Origin: Thunnus maccoyii
Lineage: Eukaryota; Chordata; Actinopteri; Scombriformes; Scombridae
NCBI RefSeq assembly: GCF_910596095.1
Contig: NC_056553.1
Coordinates: forward strand, 18,871,725 to 18,935,724
DNA: 64,000 nt
Direction of reading: 5' to 3'
The notes beneath the pieces were generated by a model, which did not search any database, was not told where the DNA came from, and worked only from the letters and a program-made list of their open reading frames with translations. Shown piece by piece: positions 37,921 through 51,700 of the stretch. How positions within the stretch are numbered: the first letter of the stretch is position 1; each line of letters begins with the position of its first letter. A program made the translations under genes and the position numbers.

Positions 37921-40505
37921 ATGTCTGGAGCGGCCGGTGGAGGAGGAGGAGGCTCGTCCTGTTCGGGCGCAGCAGCGGCAGCCAGTTGCAGCTCCGCCGG
38001 CTCTCCCTACACCGCTGCCGCCGGAGGAGGCGCAGGGGTGGCCGGGAGGCTGCCAGCTCGAGTCCTGGAGCATATTTTCTCCTATCTGGAGATGTTCGAC
38101 TTGATGCGGTGCTCGTTGGTGTGCTGGCACTGGAACAATATCCTGGCGGATGAAAACAGCGAGGTGTGGCGCAGTCTGTGCAATCGGTCTCTGAGCGAAG
38201 AAGCTTTGCGGTCGGACATTCTGTGCAACCTGCCCACCTACAAGGGGAAAGTAGGTTTATCAGTATACCATCGAGAACCCTGAATAATGACGAACTTTAT
38301 TAAAAAAAATCTGCCTGTTAAGTGTAACCTTTGCTCTGCGCGGAACATGGCTGATAGCCTCCTGTATCTCCTGACACAGTAGTAGTAGTAGGCTGGTGAT
38401 TGATTGCAGTTCATTAACAATAATTTTCAACAACAATTTCAACATGAATTCTCATAGAAATAAATACATAGCATTAAGGCATTAAATCAAAAGGAAAACA
38501 AAATCATATTGAAACGTAAGCTTATTATACGTACCCTGTTTACATAACATATTCTAATAGGCGACCCTTTCGCTGCTGGGTTTAGGCGACACAAAGTTCC
38601 AAACGTTTCATACACTGAAAATAATCATACCTCAGTTTTATATTTGTTCACTACCTCAATTTTAAAAAAATTTTCAATTTGCAAAGTGAACTACACACTC
38701 TTAATTCCTGGTCACAGCTATTCTACAAATTAACCCCTCTGACAGATGTATATCTGATTATATATTTGTCCTTGTTTTGTTTTTTTAAACATACCCATTC
38801 CCCTAAATTCATACTGGCTCTCTCTAAATTCAAACAGCCTCTGATAACAGTTAGGAAGTAAATCATTGTGTGCTTTGTATGTTATCTGTGCAGTTTTAAG
38901 ATCAACTAACAAAATGGGAAAATTAATAAATAGTTTGTTGTTTGGTTCAAAATAATCTGATGGATTCTTATAGCTCTCTTCTGTAGCATGAACATTGGAT
39001 TAGTCTTGTGTTTCCTCATACCTCTACACAGTAGGTTGTGTATGGAATTATGAGAGAACAATACAGTATATATAGTGAGTTCTGATTCAAGATATCTTTA
39101 GTTTAATGTAATATTGCAGGTGTTCTGTTGTGTTGTCAGTAGCCCACATTAGACCATGTGCCCCTATTTTATTAAAAGGGCCCAGAGTGAGGTTATTGTT
39201 TATTATTGTGTAACTGTCTGCATCATATGGGGTAAATAATAGGCCCACTAAGAGTGAAATATTTAGAGTTTTAGAGTAGTGCTACTTATAGACTCTAAAT
39301 GGGTCAGTCTTTAGTTGATATCAGTGACATGAAAATCTTCTTAATTTTCCCGGAGGCCCTATGAAACTTCTTTAAGGAACCTTGGAGGTCAACAAACCTC
39401 ACTTTTAGAATAATTCCCTCAGTAAAAGATCAGATGCTACACTTGAAAATGGCAAAATTCAGTTTTAAATTTTGAGTGAAACTGCTTAAGATCTATTTCA
39501 AATAGATAGAGTCTTTCATTGGAAGATATTGATTAATTAATCTCAAACTGTGATTAGCAGCCATAATCATCTGCTTATAACATGAATTGTGAAAGACTTT
39601 AAGCTCCAAAGCCCCGATTGGTGCAATACATTCTGTCCTGCATGGTGTAAATAACAAAGTCCATGACATTGTCTCACCTTGTTCATGCAAGAATCCATAT
39701 TTAGCAGAGAATGTTTACCAAATCCTCAGAGTTCTCTAATTACTACAATAACTGTTGATCCCTCTCCTGTCCTCCTCTACAGCTCAAGGCTTTTCAACAT
39801 GCTCTGAGCTCCCACGACTGCTCTCGCAACGTTTACGTGAAGAAGAACGGTTTCACCCTGCACCGCAACCCCATTGCCCAGAGCACAGACGGAGCACGTG
39901 GCAAGATCGGCTTTTCAGAGGGGCGGCACGCCTGGGAGATCTGGTGGGAAGGCCCTCTCGGCACCGTGGCAGTGATAGGCATTGCCACGAAGCGGGCGTC
40001 CATGCAGTGCCAGGGTTATGTGGCCCTGCTGGGCAGTGATGACCAGAGCTGGGGCTGGAACCTGGTCGACAACAACCTGCTCCATAATGGGGAGGTCAAT
40101 GGAAATTTCCCACAGTGTAACAATGCACCCAAATACCAGGTAGGAGATGTAGCCACAACTGTGTCCTCATCAGATTTTGAATAATGTTGAAGGAGTGTTA
40201 AAATGTGTGACTGACCGATCCAAATATGACTGTACCATTGCAGGAAATATTTTTTGACCAAAGTTATTATTTTGTATTTGTGTTATCAAACACTACAGTT
40301 TAATTGTGTTTGTCCACAGATTGGAGAAAGAATACGAGTGATTCTAGACATGGATGACAAGACGTTAGCCTTTGAGAGGGGTTTTGAGTTTCTTGGAGTA
40401 GCATTTCGTGGACTGCCCAAAGCGTGCTTGTTCCCTGCTGTTTCTGCAGTGTATGGAAACACTGAAGTCACCATGGTGTACCTGGGGAAGCCTCTGGACG
40501 GCTAG
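37921..40505 (+). CDS. fbxo45: FBXO45, F-box/SPRY ubiquitin-ligase receptor, 3 exons
   Basis: Substrate receptor that works with SKP1 and the RING protein MYCBP2 (PHR1), mainly in neurons and at synapses. Exons: 37921-38250, 39783-40139, 40320-40505. Total 873 nt (290 aa plus stop), all phase 0; human is 286 aa. Order: low-complexity Gly/Ala/Ser N-terminus (1-42), F-box (about 43-90; [28 protein letters not shown]), SPRY domain (about 111-287; [59 protein letters not shown]), C-terminus [11 protein letters not shown]. The SPRY part is nearly identical to human. The frame is open upstream to a GTG at 37873, but the first ATG (G at -3) fits the family start. Confidence 0.97.
38660..39150 (-). 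mobile_element. L2-type LINE remnant in FBXO45 intron 1
   Basis: The minus strand reads [20 protein letters not shown] then [20 protein letters not shown] (38790-38912), the end of an L2-like fish LINE ORF. Further up (about 39000-39130), with frame changes, it reads [16 protein letters not shown] and GNT, matching the LYNSLFMPYLNYCVEIWGN-type motif of the same family. 5'-truncated and frameshifted. Confidence 0.75.
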
Positions 40506-41324
40506 ATGCAGGATAACCTGTGTCGCAAATTACAACTAACAGGCCACAGGCAAGTGCGGGACTTTTCCATTCGACGTACTGCCGACCCCGTTTGTTGCAC
40601 CGTTTCAAAAGGATTTGGAGGCCAAGTGGTCATGTTTCTTCCAAGCAACGTTATTCACATTCATAAAGAGGACTGTTAACATTTCTACTACAGCTCGACA
40701 TGAATCCAGAGTCAAAGTTTTTGGACATACTGGACATACTACAGGGAAAAGGATTGTGTCTGGACTGCCATAAAAATGTTTCTGTACCAACGTGGAAGTA
40801 TCCACTTTTACAGTTTAGACGCTGGACTGTTGTATTTACAGGAGAGGGGAACATAATTTAATTTCATCCAATTCAGACTTACAGTGCTGAACATTTACCT
40901 GAGATTTTACGTCTGCTTGAATGAGGCCAAAACTATTCTATTGTGGCAAATACTTTATGACATAATTTTAACAAGTGACACAGTAGTTGTTATCAAAGCT
41001 AGCTGTTGTATGAGTTGACAAGAGTTAAACTATAATCAATGACTGGATTGTTAAGGTTTTATGCCATATCGATGTGACCTGATGTTATATTTGACTTTAG
41101 GCAAACATAGAGGACATGCCGACCACCTGTCATGCATGTGCATGGATACTGGCGTATAGACTGTAACATCTGCCCTTTTTAAGTACTCATCCAGTAATGG
41201 TGAAAAATATACCTGTATCATGTTAATGTGCGTCCTTTTTAATGTGCTACTGTAGTATTACACTCTATTTATTTCTTGGTTTTATCTATGGTACTATAGA
41301 TACTGTATGGTTAAACGGCCTGAA

Positions 41325-41330
41325 AATAAA
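41325..41330 (+). promoter_or_regulatory. FBXO45 polyadenylation signal AATAAA
   Basis: AATAAA about 820 bases past the FBXO45 stop, ending a 3' UTR with no other long reading frame. Confidence 0.65.
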
Positions 41331-42247
41331 GTCTACATGGTGCCACTCTTAGAATAGAGATTGTTTGATGCTTGTGTTTATCAGTTAGTTACAGGCCAGT
41401 TACACTACATGTATCCACCTCTTTCTTTATGAATCAGCTACCTAAACTAAAAATAACCAAGGAAGATATGAACACAAGGCAACAGCAGGCAGACTGAGAG
41501 CCAAAGAACTCAAGCTGCATTTTGTTGCAGTCCAGTGAAAACCATGCATCTCCAAGTTTCCTTTATGGGTTGAGAAAATTCTCCTATTTCTTAAGTTTAA
41601 AAGAAGAACATTCAAAAACTGAAAAGCTGACTCAAAAATGAAATTCATAGATGAAGAAGACAAGGCTTTTATTTTTATCTTAGCCCATGAAAGTTTCGGA
41701 GATGGATGGTTTTGATAGGACATCAATGATATGCAAAGAATGCAAAAGACACATTATCCAATATGCAAGATGAACTACCTCAGATGTTTATACTGCACAC
41801 TTCATGTGGACTCTTATTGTTAATGTGGCACAGTTCCTTCAGTGTAAAACTGAATTGCACAACAACATCTGCAGTTCATACTGTACATCACCCTGAGTGA
41901 CTGCATGGAAAAACATTTCAGATCAAGGCTTTCTGTTCAGCACTAATGTGTTGAACTGCAGCTCTGCTCAAAGCAAATTCTTGTTCAGCACTCAACAGAG
42001 GCTGTAGAAATCAATTTCAAAAGTATCAGCTATTTATAGGTATAATAAAAGCATTTTAGGGCTGGTGGCATTTCTATTTTGGATAACAGGCAGATTAAGG
42101 TCATTTAATAAGTTTACCTTTACAGTGCATACTGATTTATAATGCACAGGCCTATTTATGCATTTGTTTTAGTGAGCAGCCTGCTGCAAATGTACTTAAA
42201 AAAATACTATAAATCACAATTATGAGACCAGATACATAAGTGGGTCA

Positions 42248-42580
42248 CATTAAAGGGGTACTCCAGTGATTCATTGGTGTACTTCCATAAAACTGAGGGA
42301 CTTTTTAGAGAGATTTTCTTTTAAATGACGGTCAAAATCGAGGCAGCAGAGGCTTGAGATATCCTGACATTTAGTCTCTAGTATGGGTCAAGCCTACACT
42401 TCCCATAATGCAGCTCAGTAGTGTCTTTTGTTAGACTGTCCCTGCCCATGTCTTTCAAACCTCACATTTCTAGTTTTAAACACAGGTTTTGTTTTAAAAA
42501 TTTCAAGCCTCAAGCTCAAATAAACTCATGACCAGTAAACCGAACTAAACATGTAAAGTTGGGTGGAGTGGCTCTTTAAG
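42248..42580. mobile_element. Short inverted-repeat element (AAAGGGGTACTCCA ... TGGAGTGGCTCTTTA)
   Basis: Left end TTAAAGGGGTACTCCAGTG and right end GGTGGAGTGGCTCTTTAAG are imperfect inverted repeats. The interior has CTACACTTCCCATAATGC, a phrase common in a family of short fish DNA elements that respond with TGGAGTGTCCCTTTAA-like ends. Non-coding. Confidence 0.55.
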
Positions 42581-45500
42581 TTGAATTCTAGTTAGCAATA
42601 TGTATCAATTTTAATAAAGGTCTTACTCACTATTTCAAGTACATTTTCAAGGCAACATACAGCAATGTTCAGAAGCAAAAACATGCTAGCCAGCCACTTT
42701 CTGAACTTTTTGTATTGCACACACTACAAAACCATGCAGGAAAAAGCCTAAACATGCCACAACAGGAAAACTGCATTAGTAGATCAACAGTCAGCCTTGA
42801 GCGACACTGACTGAAAAACACTTCTGCATTAGGATATTTACTTGATAAGACCACAAACTACAGTCTGAATCAACAACACTTTTTAAGCTTCACATTGGTA
42901 GCACTTATAGCATTTATTGCAAAAACTGAGGTTTCCACAACAGCATTAACACATTCAACTCATCTAAGTTTAAAGCAATAAGATACAGTATGTTCATATG
43001 AAAAAATATTTTATATTTTATATTTTTTAAATCAGTTAACCTTTTAACATTTACTGCTCTAAACACAAAATGTCTGGTATATTCATTCTCCAGTGAACAG
43101 AAAGAGGCATTTTGTATATCACAGGCAGCAGCAATAGCAGCAGATTGTTATGAAATGTACAGAATAAGATAGGCTTGAATTGCCATGGTGAATAAACAAA
43201 TAAAAGAAAGTACAGCACCTACAGAAACTCAACCTTAATTAACAGGAAATACAAAGAAAAGACATCACAGTACAGGACACACTGTTCTGTTGCAGTGTGA
43301 TCTCAGCAGTGTGGGAGAGGATTACCACTTTTAATAAAGATTGATTGAATATGTGCTGCCAATGCTAAGCGCTTGACTGCTTTATGTCTTTCTATTTGTC
43401 CCTTTCTCCTACAATTTCCCTGTCTGGGTATCTTAATATACAGCTGTCTCTCTAGTCTCCTGCCATCCTGTCTTGTTCTGACCCTGAGTGTCTGTTTGCC
43501 AAATTGTCTATCAATGTCAGTCTTTCCATCCTTGATCGTACGATGCCCATCTGTCAGTCAGTCTCTTGGGCTGAATTTCTCCAATTGCAGTATCAAGCCT
43601 CCAACAGTATCTGTGCCTTTTACAGCACTGCCCAACCCATAAGAGCTGCTGAATTGACAGTAATTATACCTCAGCTTCACTTTTCCTCCAGAATATATCC
43701 CTGCCTTTGCATGAATGGACACAAATTGGGCTGCTAGTGTCTTGCAAGAAAAGCATGAATTTCTATAGGTGTTCATCATAGTTGACTTTTTCATGGATAG
43801 CTTTGTATAAATGTTGCTTAAGTGGACATTTTCCAAGGGCGATGTAGTGCCGCCGGCCCATATAAAGAGCAGATACTGTTATTCGGCACTAGAAACTTTT
43901 AAAAGGATGTTAAAGTGGCAATCTTGACAATCTCCTTTCGTTCTCTTTGGCAGCACCATATGGCATTAGCGGTAATTGCAGGTGTGTTCTTGGACCTCAC
44001 TCGACCTCACTCCCAGTGATCTAAACAGTGTTGCTGTGTGACATTGCGCTAGCATAAGTGAATTAAAGAGTGAGTCTGCTGCGTTAGGTCTGCCTGCCCT
44101 CTCTGGCGGATCAACCAATGGGTGATGGAAAACACATCACTAACTGCCCCACTTTTTATTTGAATTAATGGCGGGAAAGTCGCCACTGACCCCCCGGTTC
44201 GTAATAATCATAATACTGCAAATGCAAGAGCTTTCATCAGTAGGCCATAGGCTCAATTACCATTGTGTTACCTAATTCGGCGATAGATAGTGACTTGACA
44301 GACATTTATTTACATGAAAATCTTCGAAATTATAATTTTAACACATAAAACACTAGTAATGCTGGAAACCAGGGCCTAGTGAAAAGGGAGAGGAGCAACC
44401 TTTTCACAAGCAACAGAAACTGAGAAAGCCTACGGGAGTTCTGAGAACCCAAACGATTTGATTGATTCCTGTATCCACAAGAGGGCAGCACTTGGTTTGT
44501 GCATGTTATGAAAGTAACTTTACACCACAGAGAAGCCTAATCATGTGTGAATGCATGAAATCTCAAGAGGATAAAAGTTCTCCACCCTCATTTTTAATAA
44601 ATGCAATATCAAGTAAGCATTTACAGATTTAATCAGTTTTTAATAACCTGCAGCAGTGGGGTGAATTTTATAGTTAAACAACACCTTTAAATATTATGAA
44701 ACTAATTATGTATGTTAAGTGGATGAGAGGAATAAAATACAGTATATCTACTGCTGTGAAAAGAACAGGTGAAAGAGGAAATTTCAAAAGCGCTAAACCT
44801 GAGAAACTAGGGCTCTACAATATTATAGTTTGGTTTGGTTGAATGCTCATTTCTGTGGTGTTTTTGTACTGCAGGGTAGAAACTTCCCATATCCCCCCCT
44901 CACACCCTCACCCATGGGACTTTACACCACAACTGCCACATCACGTTCTTGGCTCTCAAAAATAGAATGTAAATTTTCGTACCATGCTGTATCTCAATAT
45001 GACCATGAAACCTGAAACAGAATAGTGCTCGGAATTAACACGTATGCTGTGTACATCCACACATCAGCGTACAGGTCCAGAGAGCTGTGTGAGAGCTGCT
45101 TCCTCTCAATCTGCTCAGAACACAACAACAACACACGCGACAGCTGAGAAATGTCATAGACAGCTAGAAGTGAACATGGTGATTTACAAAGACATAGTAG
45201 CCATTTATTCCGTGCAGAGGTCAACCTGGTTGGTCAACTTTAGGGTGGAGCTGACAAATAAAGTATTGTGTCTCCTGTTTGAAGATTTTTATGTTACTAA
45301 CAAGTCAGAAATCTTCCAAGAGTGGGGATTTAACAATCACTTGCCTGCTAAGTAAGTTTTAAATTCCCACATTTAGTCAGCATGAGTGAGAATGCAGAAT
45401 ATTCAACTTCTGTGGTGTACTTATTTTTAACGTTGTCTCTGATCTGAAGCAGTGCTGCCATCACTTGTCAGTAGACCAACGGGTCAATATAGCAAAGTTA

Positions 45501-45644
45501 ATTCTAGTATGCAATATTTTTCAGTGGGCCCACATTGTATCGTAGGAGTAGTTATTCTTTCTCTTTCTCTTTGATGTTTCAAAATTAGAATAGCTGTAAA
45601 TGAAAAACCAAACAGTGGATGTAAGTGTAACAGTGAAAACTGGT

Positions 45645-46055
45645 TTCATTTTTAAAATTTTTAGTAGCAATGTCTGCCCGTTGGTTGATCCACCACTTTG
45701 GTCCCCTTTGCCATGAAATTTGGCATTGACGCATGTTCCCCTCAGGATGAATTGTAATCATTTTGGTGATAGCCTCTCTTTTCATCTGACACCATCATCA
45801 GGTCAAAATTTCCATGTGTCCAATACTTTGGTTTATGACCAAATACCTGCAAAACTAATGATATCCCCCAACCCATCAGCTTCAGCTGTACTTTGTATTT
45901 GTGAATTAGCAAATGTGATTATGCAAAAATGCAACACCAAGATGGTGAGCATGGTTAACATTATACCTGCTAGACTTCAGCATGGTAGCACTGTCATTGC
46001 GAGCATCTAAGCATGCTGACGCTAGCATTTAACTCAAAGCAGTGCTGCATCACAG
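45645..46055 (-). repeat. Dispersed repeat, copy 2 (inverted)
   Basis: Read on the minus strand it gives GTATTTGGTCATAAACC, TTTTGACCTGATGATGG and AAATGATTACAATTCATCC in the same order as copy 3 at 54590-54990. Degenerate GCATGCTGACGCTAGCATT lies at its plus-strand right end. Confidence 0.65.
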
Positions 46056-46994
46056 TGCAGCAGGTGTCAATACACTTTCTACCGGGTATCTTGTACTTTA
46101 ATCGTGTTCGGCTGTCTGTCCACCAAGTAAATTAGCCTCAACTTTTGGATTAGAAAATCTTGTTGCCACTCAACTTACAGCAGAGTCAGAAGTGAGAGCT
46201 AGAGATGTCCTGTGTGAAAACAGGAAGGAATCACTAACAAATCAACTCTTCAAGGACGGCACCATCACTTCCTGATTCCTAATTCCTTATTCTTACGCCC
46301 ATGGGTTAGGAGAAACATATGACAAGTTAACAACTGGAGTTAAAGACAAAATAGAACTTAAGATGTAGCCAGCTGGACAACAAAAGTGAGAGAGACAGAG
46401 AGACACATATATAAAGTGTGAGGAGAAGGTTCTTGGTTACTTAAAGTAGCCGTGTTGCAAAATGTTAATGTGTTGAAAGTAAAACATTCAAGGACTTCTC
46501 CATTACTCACTTAGAGCATGATGCAGTGACATGGTTTGTACTGTCCATCAGGTTTTCAATCATCTTCTTGATTTCCCAAGTTATGTAATGTAACATCTGC
46601 ACTAGGATCATTGTAACCCTCCATATAGCAAAGTGTAAGTGTGTATATGTGTGTTTTGTATTTGCTGTTGCAGTGACAGGCCGAAAAATCAGGCAGGAAG
46701 GGTGTGTATGTTGAGTGGTTTCCTCTCTGACTGAATGAAGACTGAATGATCAGAACGAGCCGAGGGTGTGAAGGGTGTGTTCTCATTAGGTTTTTGTGGT
46801 GGCACTTGTGCTACCAGGCTTAGCTGCGAGTACATCAAGATTACTGTTGTGAGCATTGTGAAGAAGAGAAAAAAAAAGACTTCTGTGCTGGTTGAGCTGT
46901 GAAAGCCTGCATTTGCCTTCCTGTGGCCCGGGCTTGAGAACCTCTTTCTGATTGCAGCTTGTCCATGTGACTTGGTTTCCGTTGACTGCTTGCT

Positions 46995-47151
46995 TCCGTG
47001 AATAGTATAGAAAAGGCATCAGTGCTTCAGTCAGAACAGAGGAAGGCAGCTGAACTTCGCACATGAGAACGCATTTAACAGCGAGTCAACCAGCGATATG
47101 GTCAGGGGATCAACCGTCAGTGGCTTGGGAAATCCACACCTAACCACCAGT
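46995..47151 (+). promoter_or_regulatory. Candidate NRROS promoter and 5' UTR exon
   Basis: A TATAGAAAA-like box near 47003 is followed by AGAGGAAGG (47038-47046), a PU.1/ETS-type core, and by a possible leader exon ending ACCAGT before GTAAGT at about 47152. This would splice to the acceptor at 48759. Inferred only from position and signals. Confidence 0.3.
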
Positions 47152-48764
47152 GTAAGTAAATGCACTGTGCACTCACCTATTACTGCACTATGCACTGCTA
47201 CTCAGACTACTAAAAGAAGCAATTTGCATGCTTTATCTAAAATAAGAACGTTGAACATATTTTATCATGAATGGTCTTTGGTGTATTTGAGCAAGTTACC
47301 TTATTGATCAGATACGTTTGTGCACACTTTGAATCGTGCCTGTGCTAAAACCTACTCTATACTCTATGCATAAATTAATGGCATTTAGTTTTTGCAAAGA
47401 ATGTTCTTGCATGTAAATCTAGTTAATTTGGATTTTTCCAAATGTCACTTAAAATGCATGCTGAATCATTATTTACGACAACATTGCTTCGTATTGCATG
47501 CATTAGTAATGTGCCTTTGAGCTACTGTATGTGTAGCTTACAGTTAAACATTTAAAGTTTGAAAAACCAACCGGCGTCTCTCAACGTCAAGAAACATAAA
47601 GTGAAACAGAAATTTACATTAGTAGTCATAATGTTATATGACCATATCACATATTTTGTCATTATGCTGATGAATAGAACCCTCAAATGTACATTGTGCA
47701 ATCAGTATTCAACGTACTGTACAGTAAATGTAGTTAAATTTATGCCATTCTTACTTGTATGTCTTTATGGTTGTGTCGCATCTAGTAACACTCAAAAGAG
47801 CAGAAAAAATGGTACAGTAGAGTGCAGAGAAAATGAAGAATTGTTCATATGACAGGAAAAATAACTGAGGGTTATTAATGACAACCTCTCAAACTGACTT
47901 ATTTCCATTAAAATGCAAAGATTGACAGTGTGAGTGCGTGCAAGCCAAAAAGGAACACAAGGCCTCCACATACAGCATGTGTTACTCGGTGGTTTGAGTT
48001 GAAATTTGGGAAATTTGACCAAATTGTCCAGCTGCTGTTCTCAGGATAAAACATGATATTATACACTCAACATTTAGAGCAGGTTGAGACTGGATCCAAG
48101 TCAGAGTAAAAGTAAAACATCGATCAGATTATTTCTTTCCGCTTTCAACTTTACTGTACTGCTTTCATTGTACAAGGTAACCTGCAATTACAAGAGAAAA
48201 TAATTGCAGATTATAATGTACGGATTACATTTTGACGCTGTGAAAGACCATTTCACCATTTACCATTCTCACATGTTTGACAAGGGATATTGTTATCTTA
48301 ATATTTAAAGTTAGGATACCAGAGCTGAAATAATTTGCTTAAGACTGCAGAAAGTTTTTAGTTATGACCAAACAATAAACATTTAAGTAGAGTTCTTGAG
48401 GTGGGAATAGAGGGCTGAATGTGTCTGCCCGTCTGCTTCTCCTGGTTCTTTCTGCTCATTTGGTAATTCTTTTTTGGTGAAGAAATTAATTTCCCCAAGT
48501 TTTCATGCACGGAGCACATATTTGCATTTTAAGACCTCATGCTCATTACTAAAATTTCATGAGACCAGACTGGTCATCACATGCAAATCACAGTAACTAT
48601 GGCTTTACACTGACGGAGAGCGAGGCTAAAGGCATGGGCTGAATAAGTCAGATGATCTAATGCCAAAATAATACTGTAATATTTGTCAAAGATTTGCAAG
48701 TATAGAAATAAATAAGTCATCATACAAAGTCTCATCCCTTTTTATTTTCTTCTGAACAGTGAGG

Positions 48765-51700
48765 ATGCCAGTCCACGGAATCACTCCAATCCTGTTTTGC
48801 TTATTACACATGTGGAGAATCCTCTCAAGTCATCCACAACACAACTTGTGCCCGATGGTAAACTGTCTCTCTTTTACTTAGCTCCATAAAAGTCCTTCTT
48901 GAAATGAACTGAGTAAGTTCACAGGAACGTAGGTGGATATATAGTATGTATGTTATATGCTTTGATGGCAAAAATGTTTTTTTTGTGTGTGTGGTTTTAT
49001 GAATGTTTTATAAATATTGCACTTAGAGTGTTAATCTAGTCTTGGGAAATGAAGTGTCTGTGTATAATATGTGTAATCAGAATTGCAATTAGCTTTTCCT
49101 TTCTTTTTTGCCATCATTTAAACATTGGTGCTTTATTCAGTCCATATCAGATGTGTTATAAACATAACCAGGTGACTCATACAAAATTCATGGTGATTCA
49201 GTTCATGTTAGTATTCGGCAGACAATTACAATAACATGGAATTTTGTGCGCTCTGATATTTCCCACTTTGCCTAATCAGCAAGACAAAGTGATAAAAATA
49301 TCAGGAAATACGTAAGTACGTAGTCTGTCAAACAATTAGTCAACAAATGTCAAACAATTAGTCATTTTCACACTAATAGGAAACACACGCGCATAAAAGG
49401 TTTATCTTTTTAGTTACGTCTTCAGTTCATCAGGAGGACCCAGAGCTACCCAGACCAAACTTAATAACATTTTAAACAGTTGACTTCATGGACTCATGGA
49501 CTGTAGTGGAAGAAACCCGTATTACTTACTTTTGTTACTTACTCACTTTCTCATAGGTTTATGTGTGTTAATGCTGATAAGCTTTTAAAAAACAGGATTT
49601 GATGTGCTGTGCTGTGCTGTCCCACTCACTCTTCAATTCATAGCTATGATTTAAAGGCCTAGCTAAAAAGACAGAGCAAAATCAATTTTTCACAACCCAC
49701 CAAAAAGCCATCCTTATTGATGATTTCTCATTAATTAATTAATTAATATTATTATTAATTAATTAGCATTAATATAAACCTAGTTACAACTTCTAAACCA
49801 TTTATTAAGTATGTCTCAGTGGAAAATGGTACAAAATCAACTAACAAAAAATGAGAAATGAGAAATAAAAAACTATGTATGTAAAATTAAAAAAAAATAA
49901 AATTGATGCTCAAGCAATAAAAGCCAATTATGTAACTTTTTTTATGTGATCTAAGAGCAGCAGAATATTGTAAATTATAAATGTCAAAGAAAAAAAAGGC
50001 TTGCTAGATTTAGAAAAATAAGCTTGATACAATCTTTGCCAAAAGGAAGCTAACGGATGTGAACCCAAAACGGAGTAATTGCCCATGTGATTTTGTTTCT
50101 AAACCTGCCAAAGTAATAAGTCAACAAGCTAGAGAAGCTTTGTGAAAATACATTGACACAAGAAATAGTTATAGTGGACTTGTCTAAAAGCTAATGCTGA
50201 ACTAGCATTAAGGAGAACCTAAACCCTAACCCAAACATTTCTCTCCAAACAATCTTGGGAAGACAACAATCTCCAACACACAAATGCAAGAACTTAAAAA
50301 AGTACTCTCCCCTTCTTTTACAGATACAAAGAACAGCTCTGTGCAACAATTGCAAACTCTCATCTGTACCTGCAGGACTGCCAGACAACATAGAGGAGCT
50401 TCAGCTCAACTACAATCACATTCAAACACTACAGGACAATTCTCTTTTCCAATACCTCTTATTAAGTACCCTGAGCCTAGCCTGTAACAGCATTGAGAAA
50501 ATAGAATCAAACACTTTTAAAGACTCAAAATTATTAGAAAGCCTAAATTTAGCAAATAACAATCTTCATATTGGCTACCAAGAAACTAGCCATGCGTTAA
50601 AGAAGCTACCAGGGCTTAGATCTTTAGATCTCTCTGAAAATAAGCTTGATGACGAAATGGCTGCCACTCTCCTCCAAAATCTAACATCCCTGGAGTACCT
50701 CAATCTCTCTGGAAATCTCTTGCGGAGGCTGGATGAGACCTCATTCAGTGATCTCTACCAGCTCAAAGAACTTGACCTGCAGAGGAACATCCTGTTTGAG
50801 CTTGATGGTGCCTTCAACAGCAATCCCAAGCTCCAGCGGCTCAACTTGGCCTTCAACGATCTGCCTTGCCTTACTGATTTCCACATGACACAGCTGGTGG
50901 TCCTCAATGCCAGTCACAACTTCATTGAGTGGTTCATTTCTAGACAAGACCTCAATGACACTTTCCAGCTAGAGACGCTTGATCTGTCAGATAACAAACT
51001 ACTCTTCTTCCCTTTCTTGCCCAGCCAGAGTCAATTGCGGAACCTTTACCTATCCCACAACAGCGTGAATTTTTATGAACACCTGGCCACATCCCCAAAC
51101 TCGACCTCAACTGTTGAGTTCTACAACCTGAAGAGGTATATGAGAAACGTAACGGCTCAGTTATGGAATGACAGTCTTCACGGTGACATCTCCTCTCTAG
51201 AGATTTTAGACCTAAGTGTAAACCAGTTGCAGTATTTCCCTCAAGGATTCATCCACAGAATGCCTACCCTGTCCAGACTTCGAATGTACATGAACTGTCT
51301 GGAAACCTTGAATCTAACTTCAGAGCATTTCTCTGGCAGCTTGTATGAGTTGGATGTCAGCAACAACAGGCTGAACCAGATTGTAGCAGATGAAGGTACA
51401 CTGACCACTCTTGGCAATCTGACTTACCTTAACCTTAGCCTGAATAATCTTGACCGGTTATCCTCGGGATTATTTTCCTCATTGCCAAGCCTCAGATCAG
51501 TGGATCTCAGTTATAACAATATTGACATTTGCCTCCCTGAGGAAGCTGAGACTGGTACAGACGATATCTCAGCCTGTGTGGATTGGACAAATGTTGTATC
51601 CCTAAGGCAGCTTTACCTTAAGGGATGTAACCTTGAAAGGGTTCCACTGTCTGCGTTTGCTGGGTTGTTGCTAACACACTTGGAACTGTCCGATAACCCT

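Larger units (their letters stand above)
41350..46990. other. FBXO45-NRROS intergenic region, repeat-bearing
   Basis: No exon was recognised on either strand. It holds a short transposon-like element (42248-42580) and an inverted copy of the GCATGCTAAC repeat (45645-46055). Reading frames of 60-100 codons here have no domain features. Confidence 0.5.

Noticed and set aside
50255-50323. ATG at 50255 as the NRROS start
   Set aside because: The 23 codons are followed by a clear acceptor (CTTCTTTTACAG), lack a signal peptide, and the upstream leader exon fits phase and family.
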